Assembly (NCBI GenBank): GCA_013298125.1
Contig: JAAFJP010000004.1
Location: 124,001-188,000 of the forward strand
Length of the DNA: 64,000 nt
Direction: 5' to 3'
Source: Cytophagales bacterium
GTDB lineage: Bacteria > Bacteroidota > Bacteroidia > Cytophagales > Spirosomataceae
Positions within the stretch are counted from its first letter, which is position 1; each line of letters opens with the position of its first letter. A program made the translations under genes and the position numbers. The notes under the pieces were generated by a model. That model was not told where the DNA came from, did no database searches, and saw nothing but the letters and a program-made list of their open reading frames with translations. Below are positions 47,701-62,700 of the stretch, piece after piece.

Positions 47701-50700
47701 CGCTGTTGGTAGTGGATTCACGATTACGGCTACTGTTGCTGTCGTCGTTGCTTCACATGAGTTGTTGGCTGTTACGGTTACTGTGTAAGTTCCTGTGTTT
47801 GTCAATACTGCACTGGCAATCTTTGGATTCTGTACATTCGACGTATATCCGTTTGGTCCTGCCCATGCGAAGGCTTTGCCGCCTACTTTCGTTCCGTCCA
47901 AGGTCAAAGTAAATTGAATTGGTTGGTTCTCACAGTATTTCGCTTGGTCAGTTACGGTTGAAGTAATGACTGCCGCTGGACAATTTACTCCTGCATCTAC
48001 GGTTGTGATATTCGTTCCTGAAACACTGATTACGATTGGGTCTGTTTTGCCAGTTGTTACATCGGCATCACTGTCTTTATCGTTGGTCGTTGCTCCTTTT
48101 GGACTGAATACATAACTTGCTGGCAATGTTGATTTCACAAACTCAACTACGTAAGTGGCTGTTCCTAAGTTCTCAAACTTATAGTTTCCACTGGCATCGG
48201 TTGTTGTCGTTGCTAAAATGTTTCCTGAACCGTCTAACAAATTAACTGTTACCTCTTTCACGCCATTCTCACCAGCATCTTGGATGCCGTCTCTGTTCTT
48301 ATCGAAGAATACAAAGTCACCAATTGAGCTTGGTTTGAATAAGCCGAAGTCAACTGTTAAGTTACTATTCTTGTCAGTGTCTCCGTCTGTATCTGGTTCG
48401 CCTAAGTTGGTCAATGTGATTGGTTTCGACTGGATAATTTGTCCTGTACTTGTCGTTCCGTTATCATCATTGTTCTTGTCGTCGTCTGGGTCAGTGGCTG
48501 GTTCGTATGCTCCTGATGCTTGTCCGTTTTTACCTGTCGATGATTTGTAACCCGTTGGGGCTGTAATCTGTACAATGTAATTATCTGGGTCAAGATTTGG
48601 GAATAAATATTTACCACCGCCTGTCGTCAATTGACTTGGGGCTGCTGATGCTCCTAACGTTCCGTCTGGGTTTGCTTTGAATAATTCAACTTTTACGCCA
48701 TCAATGCCTGTTTCTCCTGCATCTAATAATCCGTTGTTGTTCTTATCATCCCATACTAAATCTCCTAACTTCAAGCATTTCTCTATCACTACATTCGTCG
48801 TCGCTGTGCTTGTACATCCTGTTGAGTTAGTTACGGTTACGGTATAAACTCCTGCTTGGCTTCCGTCAGTTTTTACTGCAATTGATGGACTTGCTCCTGT
48901 TGCTGTGTAACCTGATGGTCCTCTCCATGAGTATGTTCCTACGCCTGTTGCACTTAGTTTCAATTCTGCTCCTGTACATACTGGGCTGTTGCTACTTGCT
49001 GTTGCAGTTGGTAAAATGTTTACTACTACGCCTGCTGTTGCTACTGCTGTACATCCGTTGGCATCCGTTACTAAGACGGTGTAAGTTCCCGTTCTATTTG
49101 GCTGTGCATTCGCTATCTCTGGATTTTGAACATTAGCTGTGTAACCATTTGGTCCTGTCCATGCGTAAGTTGATACGCTGTTTCCTGTTCCATTTACTAC
49201 TGCTCCTGATTTCAATAATACCGTTTCGTTTGCACATATTACGTTTCCACTTGCGGTTGCTACTGGATTTACTAATACGCTTACACTTACGACGGCAGTT
49301 GCTGTACATCCGTTGCCATTACTTACGGTTAAAATATATGCTCCTGCGTTTGCTCCGACTGCATTTGGAATGCTTGGACTTTGCGTTGAGTTATTGAAGC
49401 CGTTTGGTCCTGTCCATTTGTATGATGTTAAGCCATCTACTCCTCCTACTAATTCGATTGTTGAACCTGTACAAACGGTGTTGTCTTTAACACTTGCCGT
49501 TGCCGTTGGTAATCCGTTTACTACTAAGATTACTTCTTTGCGGTCTTTGGCAAAGGTCTCACACAATGCTCCTGTTGTTGATTTACAACTTACATAGTAT
49601 TTGTATGTACCTGTCGCTGTTGGCGTGAATGTCAAGGCTGTGTTAGCTATCACCGTTCCTGTTGGCGTTCCGCTGTACCATACTGGTGCTTCGTTCGTTC
49701 CACAAGTTCCTGATAAACTTACTGTCTCGCCTAAACAAATAACTCCTTTGCTTACCTTAGCATCTGACGGTGTCGTTGGTATCTTATCTACTACTACTGT
49801 TACTTTCGCACGATTTGCTCCGAATGTTTCGCAACCCGTTGCATTATCTTTACATCCTACATAATAGTCATAAGTACCTGCCACACCTGGGTTGAAGGTC
49901 AATGTCGTGATTGCTACGTTTGCGGCAGTGTACCACTGAGCTGATTGACCCGTTCCACAAGTTGCTGATAAGGTGATTTGGTCACCGTCGCAAATAACTC
50001 CTTTGCTTACTTTCGCATCTAATGGTGCAGTAGGAATTGGATTAACCACTACTGTTACTTTTGCACGATTTGCTCCTGCTGTTTCACAATCAGTTGATGC
50101 ACTCTTACATCCTACGAAGTAATTATATGTTCCTACTGGCGATGGTGCAAATGTTAAGTTAGTAATTGAAGCACCTGCTTCGTTGTACCACTGAACTGTT
50201 TGACCCGTTCCACATGAGGCAGATAATGTAATTTGGTCTCCAATACAAATCGAACCTTTACTTACCTTCGCATCTGTTGGTGCTGTTGGAATCGTATTTA
50301 CAATTACCGTTACTTTCGCACGATTTGCTGCTGCTGTCTCACACGTAGTTGCGTTGTCTTGACATCCTACGAAGTAATTGTACGTTCCTACTGGCGATGG
50401 TGCGAATGATAAAGTTGTTAAAGCAACTCCTGCTTCGTTGTACCATCTTGCTGTTTTACCTGTTCCACATGAGGCAGATAAGGTAATTGTTTCGCCTACA
50501 CAAATTGCTGTCTTATCAGATTTAGCATCTGTTGGTGCAGTAGGAATTGGATTAACCACTACTGTTACTTTTGCACGATTTGCTCCTGCTGTTTCACATT
50601 TCGTAGCGTTATCTTGACATCCTACGTAGTAATTGTATGTGCCTACTGGTGTTGGTGCAAACGTTAAGTTGGTGATGGCAACATTTGCTGCATCGTACCA

Positions 50701-53700
50701 TTTCACTGTTTGACCTGCTCCACAACTCGCTGAAAGTGTAACACTTTCTCCAATACAAATACTTCCTTTGCTAATTTTCGCATCCGTTGGCGAAGCTGGA
50801 ATCAAGTTCACTACTACGCTTACCGTTGTTGATGTTTGACAGCTATTTCCGTTTTTCACAGTTACTGTATAAACACCTGCATTAGCTGTTGTAGCATTCG
50901 CAATTACTGGATTTTGTTCAGTGCTATTGAATGATGCTGGACCAGCCCACGAGTACGTTCCATTTCCATTTGCTTTCAAGTTGATGGTTTCAGTTGCACA
51001 AACTACTGCACCTGTTGCACTTACTGTTGGATTTGGATTAACCGTTACGGCTACCGTTGCGATTGCTGTTGCGTTACACTTGTTATCGGCTGTTACTGTT
51101 ACTGTATAAGTTCCAGTGTTTGCGATAATTGCGTTGTTGATGCTCACGTCTGCGGTTGTCTCAGAGAATCCGTTTGGACCTTTCCAAGAATATGCCTTAC
51201 CACCTGTTGCTTTCAACGAGATTGTTCCGCCTACACAAACTTGTGCTGTGGTTGTCGTTGCTGTTGGCGTTGGTAATGGACACTGAATACCCGCATCAAT
51301 TGTCAAGTTACTTTCTCCTGCTCCTAATACGATTGGAGAAGTTTTACCGTCTGCTGGGTTGGCATCACTGTCTGTTGCCGTTGCTCCTGTATTTTTCGTA
51401 GTGAATTGCTTATCATTTGGTAATGTTGATTTTACAAATTCTACTACGTAAGTATCTGGCTTTAAGTTATCGAACAGATATTTACCGTTAGAATCAGTCG
51501 TTGTAGTTGCTACTGGAATTGTTGAACTTGATGAATCGTAAAGATTTACCGTAATTCCACCTACCCCTGGTTCAGTTGCACCTTGCTGTCCGTTTCTATC
51601 TAAATCTTCAAAAACAAAATCCCCTAATTGACTTGGTTTGAATACTCCAAAATCGACTGTTAAGTTACCGTTTTCGTCATCTCCATCAACACCTACTGCT
51701 GGCTCATTGAAGTTCTGTAAGGTTACAGGCTTACTTCTGATGATTTGTCCAGATGATGTTGAACCGTTGTCATCGCTATCTTTATCGGTGTCTGGGTCAG
51801 GGGCAACTTCATAAGCTCCCGTTGCTGAACCATTTGTACCTGTTGATGATTTATAACCCGTTGGTGCTGTTATCTGAACGATATAATCACCTGGTTCTAA
51901 ACCTGAGAACAAGTATTTTCCTCCACCTGTTGTATTCTGTGCTGGTGCTGCTGATGCTCCTAACGATCCGTCTGGATTCGCTTTGAACAATTCAACTTTC
52001 ACGCCGTCAAGACCTGTTTCTGTTCCGTCTAATGTTCCGTTATTATTCTTATCGTCCCATACTAAGTTACCGATTTTCAAACACTTATCAATTGTGATAT
52101 TGATAGTTGTTACGGCTGTACAACCATTTGAGTTAGTAATATTCAAGGTATAAACCCCTGTATTTGCTGACGTTGTGGTTACAATCGTTGGACTTTGTTG
52201 AGTCGATGAGAAGTTAGAACCCGCTGGACCTGTCCATTGGTAAGTTCCTCCAAGACCTGCACCGCTTGCGACAAAGCTAATTGGAGCTCCGAAGCAAATC
52301 GTATTTCCACCTTCGCTTGATGCTGTGGCAGTTGGTAATGGATTGATAATTACGTTTACTTGTGAAGTGGCAGTACAACCGTTGCTGTCTGTTACTTTCA
52401 CTACGTAATTTCCTTCCATTGGCTCAGTTGCCGAAGCAATCGTTGGATTTTGAATGCCAGACGTATAAGTGTTTGGTCCTGTCCAAGCGTACGATGAAAT
52501 AGTACCTGTTCCTGCGGTTGCGTTAGATTTTAATTCAATCGCCGACTGGTTACAAACGGTTGCATCTGTTACCGAAGCCGTTACCGAAGGATTAGTATTA
52601 ACCGTTACGTTTACAGTTGTGCTTGCGGTACAACCACCTGCTGCTGAAACTGTTACGGTATAAACTCCTGCATTTGCTGTTACAAGGTTCGTAATTTCAA
52701 CTGACTGATTGCTGTTAGTAAATCCGTTTGGACCTTTCCAAGCATAAGTCGTAAATGTTGATGTTACGGCTATTGTCGTCTTGCCACCCACACAAATTGC
52801 TGCTGGCGTTGCCGTTGCTGCTGGTGTTGGGTTGTTGTTGAAGATAACCTCAACTGGTGTGCGGCTACCTGCTGGCGACTCACATTCTGTTGGTGTTGTT
52901 AAACTTCTACAAGCTACAAAGTATGTTCTATTGGCAGTTACTGGAACGTTGTATGGACTACCGATTTTCAAGACTGCTGTTGAGCTTTGCGTATCGTACC
53001 ATATTGGTTGTGAACCAGTTGCACAAGTAGCCTTCATGTCAATTGAACCTGAACCGCATATCGCTCCGCCCGTAACATTACCTGATGTAGGTGCTACTGG
53101 GATTGAGTTTACTACTACGGTTACTTTCACACGATTTGCTCCTGCTGTCTCACAAGTCGTTGCATCATCTTTACATCCTACGAAGTAATTGTATGTTCCT
53201 ACTGGTGATGGTGCAAATGTTAAGGTCGTGATTGACGCTCCTGCTTCATTGTACCATTTCGCTGTTTTACCAGTTCCACAAGTCGCTGAAAGTGTGATTT
53301 GCTCACCCAAACAAATGGCTCCTTTACTGATTTTTGCATCAAGCGGTGCATCTGGAATTGGATTAACTACTACGGTTACTTTCGCACGATTTGCTCCGAA
53401 TGTCTCACAATTTGTTGCATTATCTTTACATCCTACGAAGTAATTGTACGTTCCAATTGGCGATGGTGCAAACGTTAAGGTAGTGATTGAAGCTCCTGCT
53501 TCGTTGTACCAATTTGCTGTTTGACCTGTTCCACAACTTGCTGATAAAGTAATTTGGTCTCCAATACAAATTGAACCTTTGCTTACTTTTGCATCTATTG
53601 GTGCTGTTGGAATTGGATTAACCAATACACTTACTTTCGCACGATTTGCTGAGGCTGTCTCACAATTTGTTGCAGAGTTTTTACATCCTACTGAGTAATT

Positions 53701-56700
53701 GAAAGTTCCTGCTGTTGCTGGTGTTATTGTTAAGTTTGTGATTGCTACACCTGCTCCGTCGTACCATTGTGCTGTTTGACCTGTTGGACAAGTTGCACTC
53801 AATGTATAAACTTCATTGATACAAACAACTGCCTTACTTGACTTAGCATCAACTGGTGCATCTGGGATTGGATTAATCGTTATCGTTAAGATATTCGATT
53901 CTCCTGTGTAATCTATACAACCCGCACTTCTTGAACAACGAATGAATGAAATCACTTTTGGACTTGTTCCTGCTGTGATTGTTGGTGAATCATACGTTTC
54001 TGTTGTTACTAACGTTGATACCCACGCTGGATCATTTGGATCATAAGTCGTTGCTCCTGTTGTGTTTTTCAACCATAAATATTCTATCGTTGTGCTACTT
54101 CCTGTTGCAGCGGCTACACTCGTAAATGCTGCTGGGTCAGTTGTTCCACAATATACTTGTGAAGCTGCAATTTGTCCACCATTATCTACTTCTCTGATAA
54201 ACGTTGCAACTACTGCTCTACGGTTTGCTGGGGCAGTCTCACAACTTGTTACATTATCTTTACAAGCTACATAATACGTAGTCGTTGCACTGATTGATGG
54301 CGTATTGTAAGTATTTCCTGCAAATAATGGCGTACCTACTGTGGTGTTATTGTTATACCACTGAGGCGTTTGACCTGTTCCACAAGTAGCGGTTAATGTT
54401 ACGCTTCCTGGTCCACAAGTTTTACCTGGTGTTACTTGGCTACTTGTTGGAGCATCTAAGTTTGGATTAACAGTTCCTACTACACTGATACGTCCACTTG
54501 CTGGGGTTTCGCAACCTGCTGCACTTTTACATCCTACTGTGTAAGTTGTTGTTGCAGAGATGTTTGGTGAATAGGCTGTTCCTGCAAATACAAATGCTGG
54601 CGTTGTTCCTGTTGTGTACCATTGTGGAGTTTCTCCTGCTAAACAAGATGCAGTTAAGTTTACTATACCTGCTTCGCAACGAGCTGCTCCTTTCACATTT
54701 GCACTTGTTGGTGCTACTGGAATGTAATTTACGACTACTGTTACCTTCACACGATTCGCTCCTGCTGTCTCACATTTGCTTAAATCATCTTGGCAACCTA
54801 CAAAGTAATTGTACGTTCCTACTGGTGATGGTGCAAATGTTAAGGTAGTAATTGAGGCTCCTGCTGCATCGTACCATTTCGCTGTTCTACCTGTTCCACA
54901 AGTTCCAGATAAAGTAACTTGCTCACCCAAACAGATTGACCCTTTGCTGATTTTCGCATCAAGTGGTGCATCTGGAATTGGATTTACTAATACTGTTACT
55001 TTTGCACGATTTGCTCCGAATGTCTCGCAATTTGTTGCATCATCTTTACATCCTACGAAGTAATTGTACGTTCCAATTGGTGATGGGGCGAACGTTAAAG
55101 TAGTGATGGCAATGTTTGCTGCATCATACCATTTCGCTGTTTGACCTGTTCCACAACTTGCTGATAATGTAATTTGGTCTCCAATACAAATTGAACCTTT
55201 ACTTATTTGAGCGTTCGTTGGTGCAGTTGGAATTCCGTTTACAATGACACTTACTTTCGCACGATTTGCTGAGGCTGTCTCACAAGTAGTTGCTGTACTT
55301 CTACATCCTACTGAGTAATTATATGTTCCTGCAACCGTTGGATTGAACGTTAATGTTGAAATCGCTACTCCTGCTCCGTCATACCATTGTACTGTTTGAC
55401 CTGTTGCACAAGTTGCACTTAAAGTATATTGTTCATTAACACAAACTACGCCTTTACTTGATTTAGCATCAATTGGTGCATCTGGAATTGGATTAATCGT
55501 TATCGTTAAGATATTCGATTCTCCTGTATAATCATCACAACCTGCACTTCTTGAACAACGAATGTATGAAATCACTTTTGGAGATGTTCCTGCCGTGATG
55601 GTTGGTGCATCATAAGTTGCTCCGTTTGCTCCTACTATCGCTACCCATGCTGGGTCATTTGGATTATAAGTTGTTGCTCCATTTAGATTCCTCAACCATA
55701 AATATTCTACTGATGTACTGCTTCCTGTGGCAGAGGCTACATTTGTAAATGCTGCTGGGTCTGTTGTTCCACAATATACTTGTGAAGCTGCAATTTGTCC
55801 ACCATTATCTACTTCTCTAATAAATGTTGCAACCACTGCTCTACGATTTGCTGGTGCTGTTTCACAACCTGTTACGTTATCCTTACAAGCTACATAGTAC
55901 GTAGTCGTTGCACTTACAGATGGTGAGTACGTATTCCCAGTTGTTAATGGCGTACCTACTGTTGTATTGTTATTGTACCACTGAGGCGTTTGACCAGTTC
56001 CACAAGTAGCTGTTAAAGCTACAACTCCCACTCCACAAGTTTGTCCGCCTGTTACTTGCGTACTTGCTGGTGCTGGTAGATTTGGATTGATTGTTCCTAC
56101 TACGCTGATACGTCCACCTGCTGGGGTTTCGCAACCTGCTGCACTTTTACATCCTACTGTGTAAGTTGTTGTTGCAGAGATGTTTGGTGAATATGCTGTT
56201 CCTGCAAATACAAATGTTCCTGCTGAGTTATACCATTGTGGAGTCTCTCCTGCTAAACAAGATGCAGTTAAGTTTACTACACCTGCTTCACAACGTGCAT
56301 CTCCTTTTACGTTAGCACTTGTTGGTGCTACTGGAATATAGTTTACAATTACAGTTACTTTCGCACGATTTGCTCCTGCGGTTTCACATAAACTTGTATT
56401 GTCTTGACATCCTACGAAGTAATCATAAGTACCTACTGGACTTGGGGCAAATGTTAAAGTTGTAATCGCAACGTTTGCTGCTGTGTACCACTTCGCAGTT
56501 TGGTTAGTTCCACAACTTGCTGAAAGTGTGATTTGCTCACCCAAACAGATACTTCCTTTGCTTACTTTCGCATCTAATGGTGTGGTTGGAATTGGATTTA
56601 CTAATACCGTTACCTTCGCACGATTTGCTCCGAATGTCTCACAATTTGTTGCGTTATCTTTACATCCTACGAAGTAATTGTACGTTCCAATTGGTGATGG

Positions 56701-59700
56701 GGCAAACGTTAAAGTAGTAATTGAAGCTCCTGCTTCGTTGTACCAATTCGCTGTTTGACCTGTTCCACAACTTGCTGATAATGTAATTTGGTCTCCAATA
56801 CAAATTGAACCTTTACTTATCTGAGCATTCGTTGGTGCAGTTGGGATTCCGTTTACAATTACACTTACTTTCGCACGGTTTGCTGAGGCTGTCTCACAAG
56901 TAGTTGCAGTATTTCTACATCCTACTGAATAGTTGTAAGTTCCTGCTACGGTTGGATTGAATGTCAATGTTGAAATTGCTACTCCTGCTCCGTCATACCA
57001 TTGTACTGTTTGACCTGTTGCACAAGTTGCACTTAATGTATATTGCTCATTAACACAAACTACGCCTTTGCTTGATTTAGCATCTATTGGTGCATCTGGA
57101 ATTGGGTTAATCGTAATTGTTAAGATATTCGATTCTCCTGTGTAATCATCACAACCTGCACTTCTTGAACAACGAATGTATGAAATCACTTTTGGAGATG
57201 TTCCTGCTGTGATGGTTGGTGCATCATAAGTTGCTCCGTTTGCTCCTACTATCGCTACCCATGCTGGGTCATTTGGATTATAAGTTGTTGCTCCATTTAG
57301 ATTCCTCAACCATAAATATTCTATCGTTGTGCTACTTCCTGTTGCAGCGGCTACACTCGTAAATGCTGCTGGGTCAGTTGTTCCACAATATACTTGTGAA
57401 GCGGCAATTTGTCCACCATTATCTACTTCTCTGATAAATGTTGCAACTACTGCACGACGACCTGCTGGGCTTGTTTCACATCCTGTTACGTTGTCTTTAC
57501 AAGCTACATAATACGTAGTCGTTGCACTGATTGATGGCGTATTGTAAGTATTCCCTGCGAATAATACTCCACCAGTCGTTGTGTTATTGTTATACCACTG
57601 AGGCGTTTGACCCGTAGCACAAGTAGCTGTTAATGTTACGCTTCCTGGTCCGCAAGTTTTACCTTCGGTTACTTGTGTACTTGCTGGTGCTGGTAGGTTT
57701 GGATTAACTGTACCTACTACACTCGCACGATTTGCTGCTGGGGTTTCGCAACCTGTTGCTGTATTTTTGCAACCTACATAAAAAGTTGTTGTTGCAGAGA
57801 TGTTTGGAGAGTATGTATTTCCAGTTGCTAATACTGTCGTTGAACTTGTACTGCTATACCACTGTGTTACTTCACCTGTTGCACAAGTTGCTGATAAATT
57901 AACTACACCAGCTTCACATCTTGAACCACCTGTAATATTTGCACTTACTGGTGCTACTGGATTTGTATTTACTGTTCCTACTACTGCTCTACGTCCTGCT
58001 GCTCCTGTTTCACAACCTGTTGCTGTATTTTTACAACCTACATAGTACGTAGTCGTTGCACTAATACTTGGTGAATAAGTTGCTCCTGCTGACAAGAACG
58101 TTCCTACTGCACTGTACCATTGGGCTACTTCGCCCGTGGCACAAGTGGCAGTTAATGTTACTGTTCCACTTACGCACACAGCTCCGCCAGTTACACCTGT
58201 ACTTGATGGTGCATTTGGAATTGGATTAACTACTAAGGTTACTGTCTTACGTAAATTCTGTGGAGTTTCACAAGTGGTTGCCGTGTTCTTACATCCTACT
58301 GTGTATGTGTAAGTTCCTGTCGCTGTTGGTGTGAAAGTCAAGTTGGTGATAGCTACATTGCTACTATTGTACCACTGTGCTGTCTCGCCTGCTCCACACG
58401 TTGCTGTCAAAGTTACTGATTCTCCCAAACAAATATTTCCGTCTCCCGCTGCTCCATCACTTGGATTCAATGGGTATGGATTTACTGTCGCTACTACTGC
58501 TCTACGATTGGCTGGTAAGGTCTCACAACCCGTTACGTTGTCTTTACAAGCTACATAATACGTAGTTGTTGAAGTAATTGTTGGCGTTGTGTAACTGTTA
58601 CCTGTCGCTAATGGCGTTCCTACTGTTGTATTATTGTTGTACCATTGTGGAGTCTGTCCTGTTGAACAAGCCGCTGTTAATGTAACTGTTCCACTGAAAC
58701 ATACTGAACCACCTTGTACTTGATTGCTCGCTGGGGCTGATAGGTTTGGATTAACCGTGCCTACTACCGCTATTCTGTTTGCTGGTACTGTCTCACAAGT
58801 CGTTGTGCTGTTTTTGCAACCTACATAGTAAGTTGTTGTTGCTGTCAAACTTGGAGAATAAGTATTTCCTGCGAATAATACTCCACCTGCTGTTGTATTG
58901 TTGTTATACCATTGTGGAATTTCGCCTGTGGCACAAGTTGCTGACAAGTTTACTACACCCGCATCACATCTTGCTGCTCCTACTACGTTACCACTACTTG
59001 GGGCTGGTGGGTTTTGGTTCAATACGCCAATTACTGGTGTTCTACCGTTTGCTCCTGTCTCACAAGTCGTTGCTGTGTTTTTACATCCTACAAAATAAGT
59101 CGTGTTTCCTACACTTGATAATGTCGCTACGTATGGACTTCCTGATGCCAAGAATGTTCCTGCTGCATTGTACCATTGTGGTACTTCGCCTACTGCACAA
59201 GTTGCTGTTAAACTTACTGTTCCTGCCTCACATCTTGACGCTCCTTGTACATTGTTTGCACTTGGACCCGCTGGAATTGGATTAACAATTAATGTTACCG
59301 TCTTACGTAAATTCTGTGGAGTCTCACAAGTCGTTGCTGTATTTCTACATCCTACTGTGTAAGTGTAAGTTCCAACCGCTGTTGGTGTGAAGGTCAAGTT
59401 AGTGATAGCTACATTGCTACTATTGTACCACTGGGCTGTCTCGCCTGCTCCACACGTCGCTGTTAAGGTTACTGATTCTCCCAAACAAATATTTCCGTCT
59501 CCCGCTGCTCCATCACTTGGATTCAATGGGTATGGATTTACTGTTGCTACTACCGCTCTACGATTCGCTGGTAAGGTCTCACAACCCGTTACGTTGTCTT
59601 TACAAGCTACATAATACGTAGTTGTTGAAGTTATCGTTGGCGTTGTGTAACTATTACCTGTTGCTAATGGCGTTCCTACGGTTGTATTGTTGTTGTACCA

Positions 59701-62700
59701 TTGTGGAGTCTGTCCAGTTGAACAAGCTGCTGTTAAAGTAACTGTTCCTGAGAAACATACTGAACCACCTTGTACTTGATTGCTTGCTGGGGCTTGTAGG
59801 TTTGGATTAACTACTCCTACTACCGCTATTCTGTTTGCTGGTATCGTCTCACAAGTCGTTGCACTATTTCTACATCCTACGTAGTAAGTAGTGGTTTGTG
59901 TAATACTTGGTGAATAAGTATTTCCCGCAAATAATACTCCACCTGCTGTTGTATTGTTGTTGTACCACTGTGGAATTTCTCCTGTGGCACAAGTTGCTGA
60001 CAAGTTTACTACACCCGCATCACATCTTGCTGCTCCTACTACGTTGCCACTACTTGGGGCTGGTGGGTTTTGGTTCAATACGCCAATTACTGGTGTTCTA
60101 CCGTTTGCTCCTGTCTCACAAGTCGTTGCAGTATTTTTACAACCTACAAAATAAGTTGTGTTTCCTACACTTGATAATGCCGCTACGTATGGACTTCCTG
60201 ATGCCAAGAATGTTCCTGCTGCATTGTACCATTGTGGTACTTCGCCTACTGCACAAGTCGCTGTTAAACTTACTGTTCCTGCTTCGCAACGGCTTGCTCC
60301 TTGTACATTGTTGGCACTTGGTCCCGCTGGAATTGGATTTACTACTAAACTTACTGTCTTGCGTAAATTCTGTGGAGTTTCACAAGTCGTAGCGGTATTT
60401 CTACATCCTACGGTGTAAGTATATGTTCCTGTCGCTGTTGGGGTGAAAGTCAAGTTGGTGATAGCTACATTGCTACTATTGTACCACTGTGCTGTCTCGC
60501 CTGCTCCACACGTTGCTGTCAAAGTTACTGATTCTCCCAAACAAATATTTCCGTCTCCCGCTGCTCCATCACTTGGATTCAATGGGTATGGATTTACTGT
60601 CGCTACTACTGCTCTACGATTGGCTGGTAAGGTCTCACAACCCGTTACGTTGTCTTTACAAGCTACATAATACGTAGTTGTTGAAGTAATTGTTGGCGTT
60701 GTGTAACTGTTACCTGTCGCTAATGGCGTTCCTACTGTTGTATTATTGTTGTACCATTGTGGAGTCTGTCCTGTTGAACAAGCCGCTGTTAATGTAACTG
60801 TTCCACTGAAACATACTGAACCACCTTGTACTTGATTGCTCGCTGGGGCTGATAGGTTTGGATTAACCGTGCCTACTACCGCTATTCTGTTTGCTGGTAC
60901 TGTCTCACAAGTCGTTGTGCTGTTTTTGCAACCTACATAGTAAGTTGTTGTTGCTGTCAAACTTGGAGAATAAGTATTTCCTGCGAATAATACTCCACCT
61001 GCTGTTGTATTGTTGTTATACCATTGTGGAATTTCGCCTGTGGCACAAGTTGCTGACAAGTTTACTACACCCGCATCACATCTTGCTGCTCCTACTACGT
61101 TACCACTACTTGGGGCTGGTGGGTTTTGGTTCAATACGCCAATTACTGGTGTTCTACCGTTTGCTCCTGTCTCACAAGTCGTTGCTGTGTTTTTACATCC
61201 TACAAAATAAGTCGTGTTTCCTACGCTTGATAGTGTTGCTACATAAGGACTTCCTGATGCCAAGAATGTTCCTGCTGCATTGTACCATTGTGGTACTTCA
61301 CCTACTGCACAAGTTGCTGTTAAACTTACTGTTCCTGCTTCACAACGGCTTGCTCCTTGTACATTGTTTGCACTTGGACCCGCTGGAATTGGATTAACTA
61401 CTAAACTTACCGTCTTACGTAAATTCTGTGGAGTTTCACAAGTCGTTGCGGTATTTCTACATCCTACTGTGTAAGTGTATGTTCCAACCGCTGTTGGTGT
61501 GAAGGTCAAGTTAGTGATAGCTACATTGCTACTATTGTACCACTGTGCTGTCTCGCCTGCTCCACACGTTGCTGTCAAGGTTACTGATTCTCCCAGACAA
61601 ATATTGCCGTCTCCCGCTGCTCCATCACTTGGATTCAATGGGTATGGATTTACTGTTGCTACTACACCTCTACGATTAGCTGGCAAGGTCTCACAACCCG
61701 TTACGTTATCTTTACACGCTACATAATACGTAGTTGTTGAAGTAATTGTTGGCGTTGTATAACTATTGCCTGTTGCTAATGGTGAACCTACTGTTGTATT
61801 GTTGTTGTACCATTGTGGAGTCTGTCCTGTTGAACAAGCTGCTGTTAATGTAACTGTGCCACTGAAACATACTGAACCTCCTTGTACTTGATTGCTTGCT
61901 GGGGCTGATAGGTTTGGATTAACTGTTCCTACTACCGTTGTTCTTCCTGCTGCTGGGGTCTCGCAAGTTGTTGCACTATTTCTACAACCTACTGTGTAAG
62001 AAGTAGTTGCACTGATACTTGGTGAGTAAGTATTTCCTGCGAACAATAAAACACCCGAAGTATTGTACCACTGAGGAATCTCTCCCGTCGCACAAGTTGC
62101 TGTAAGATTTACTACACCTGCATCACAACGTGCTGCTCCCGTAGCATTTTGACCCGTTGGTGCAAGTGGATTAGTATTCACCGTTCCAACTACTGGGGTT
62201 CTTCCTGCCGCCGCTGTCTCACAACTCGTCGTTGAGTTCTTACATCCTACATAGAAAGTTGTCGTTGCAGAAAGATTTGGAGAATAAGCATTTCCTGCAA
62301 ATAACAATGTTCCTGTCGCATTATACCATTGTGGTATTTCGCCAGTTGAACACGTTGCATTTAAAGTTACTGCTCCTGCTTCGCATCTCGCTGCTCCTTG
62401 TACATTTGATGCCGTTGGAGCGGCTGGAATTGAATTAACTACTAAGGTTACTGTCTTACGTAAGTTTAAAGGGGTCTCACAAGTTGTTGTGTTATCCTTA
62501 CAACCTACTGTGTAAGTATATGTACCAACTCCTGGCGTGAAAGTTAAAGTATTGATGGCTACGTTATTACTATCGTACCATTTAGCTGTTTGTCCTGCTG
62601 GGCAAGTAGCAGTTAAAGTTACGGATTCCCCTACACAAATATTACCATCTCCCGCTGCTCCATCACTTGGATTTAGTGGGTATGGATTTACTGTCGCTAC

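Larger units (their letters stand above)
42850..49790. repeat. Higher-order repeat C: 855-residue (2565-bp) period
   Basis: Three tandem copies (the last one partial) repeat at exactly 2565 bp: for instance corresponding positions 44,471, 47,036 and 49,601. Each unit is two Ig-like domains, three PKD-like domains, one SdrD_B pair and two further domains. Copies are near-identical at the DNA level. Confidence 0.85.
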
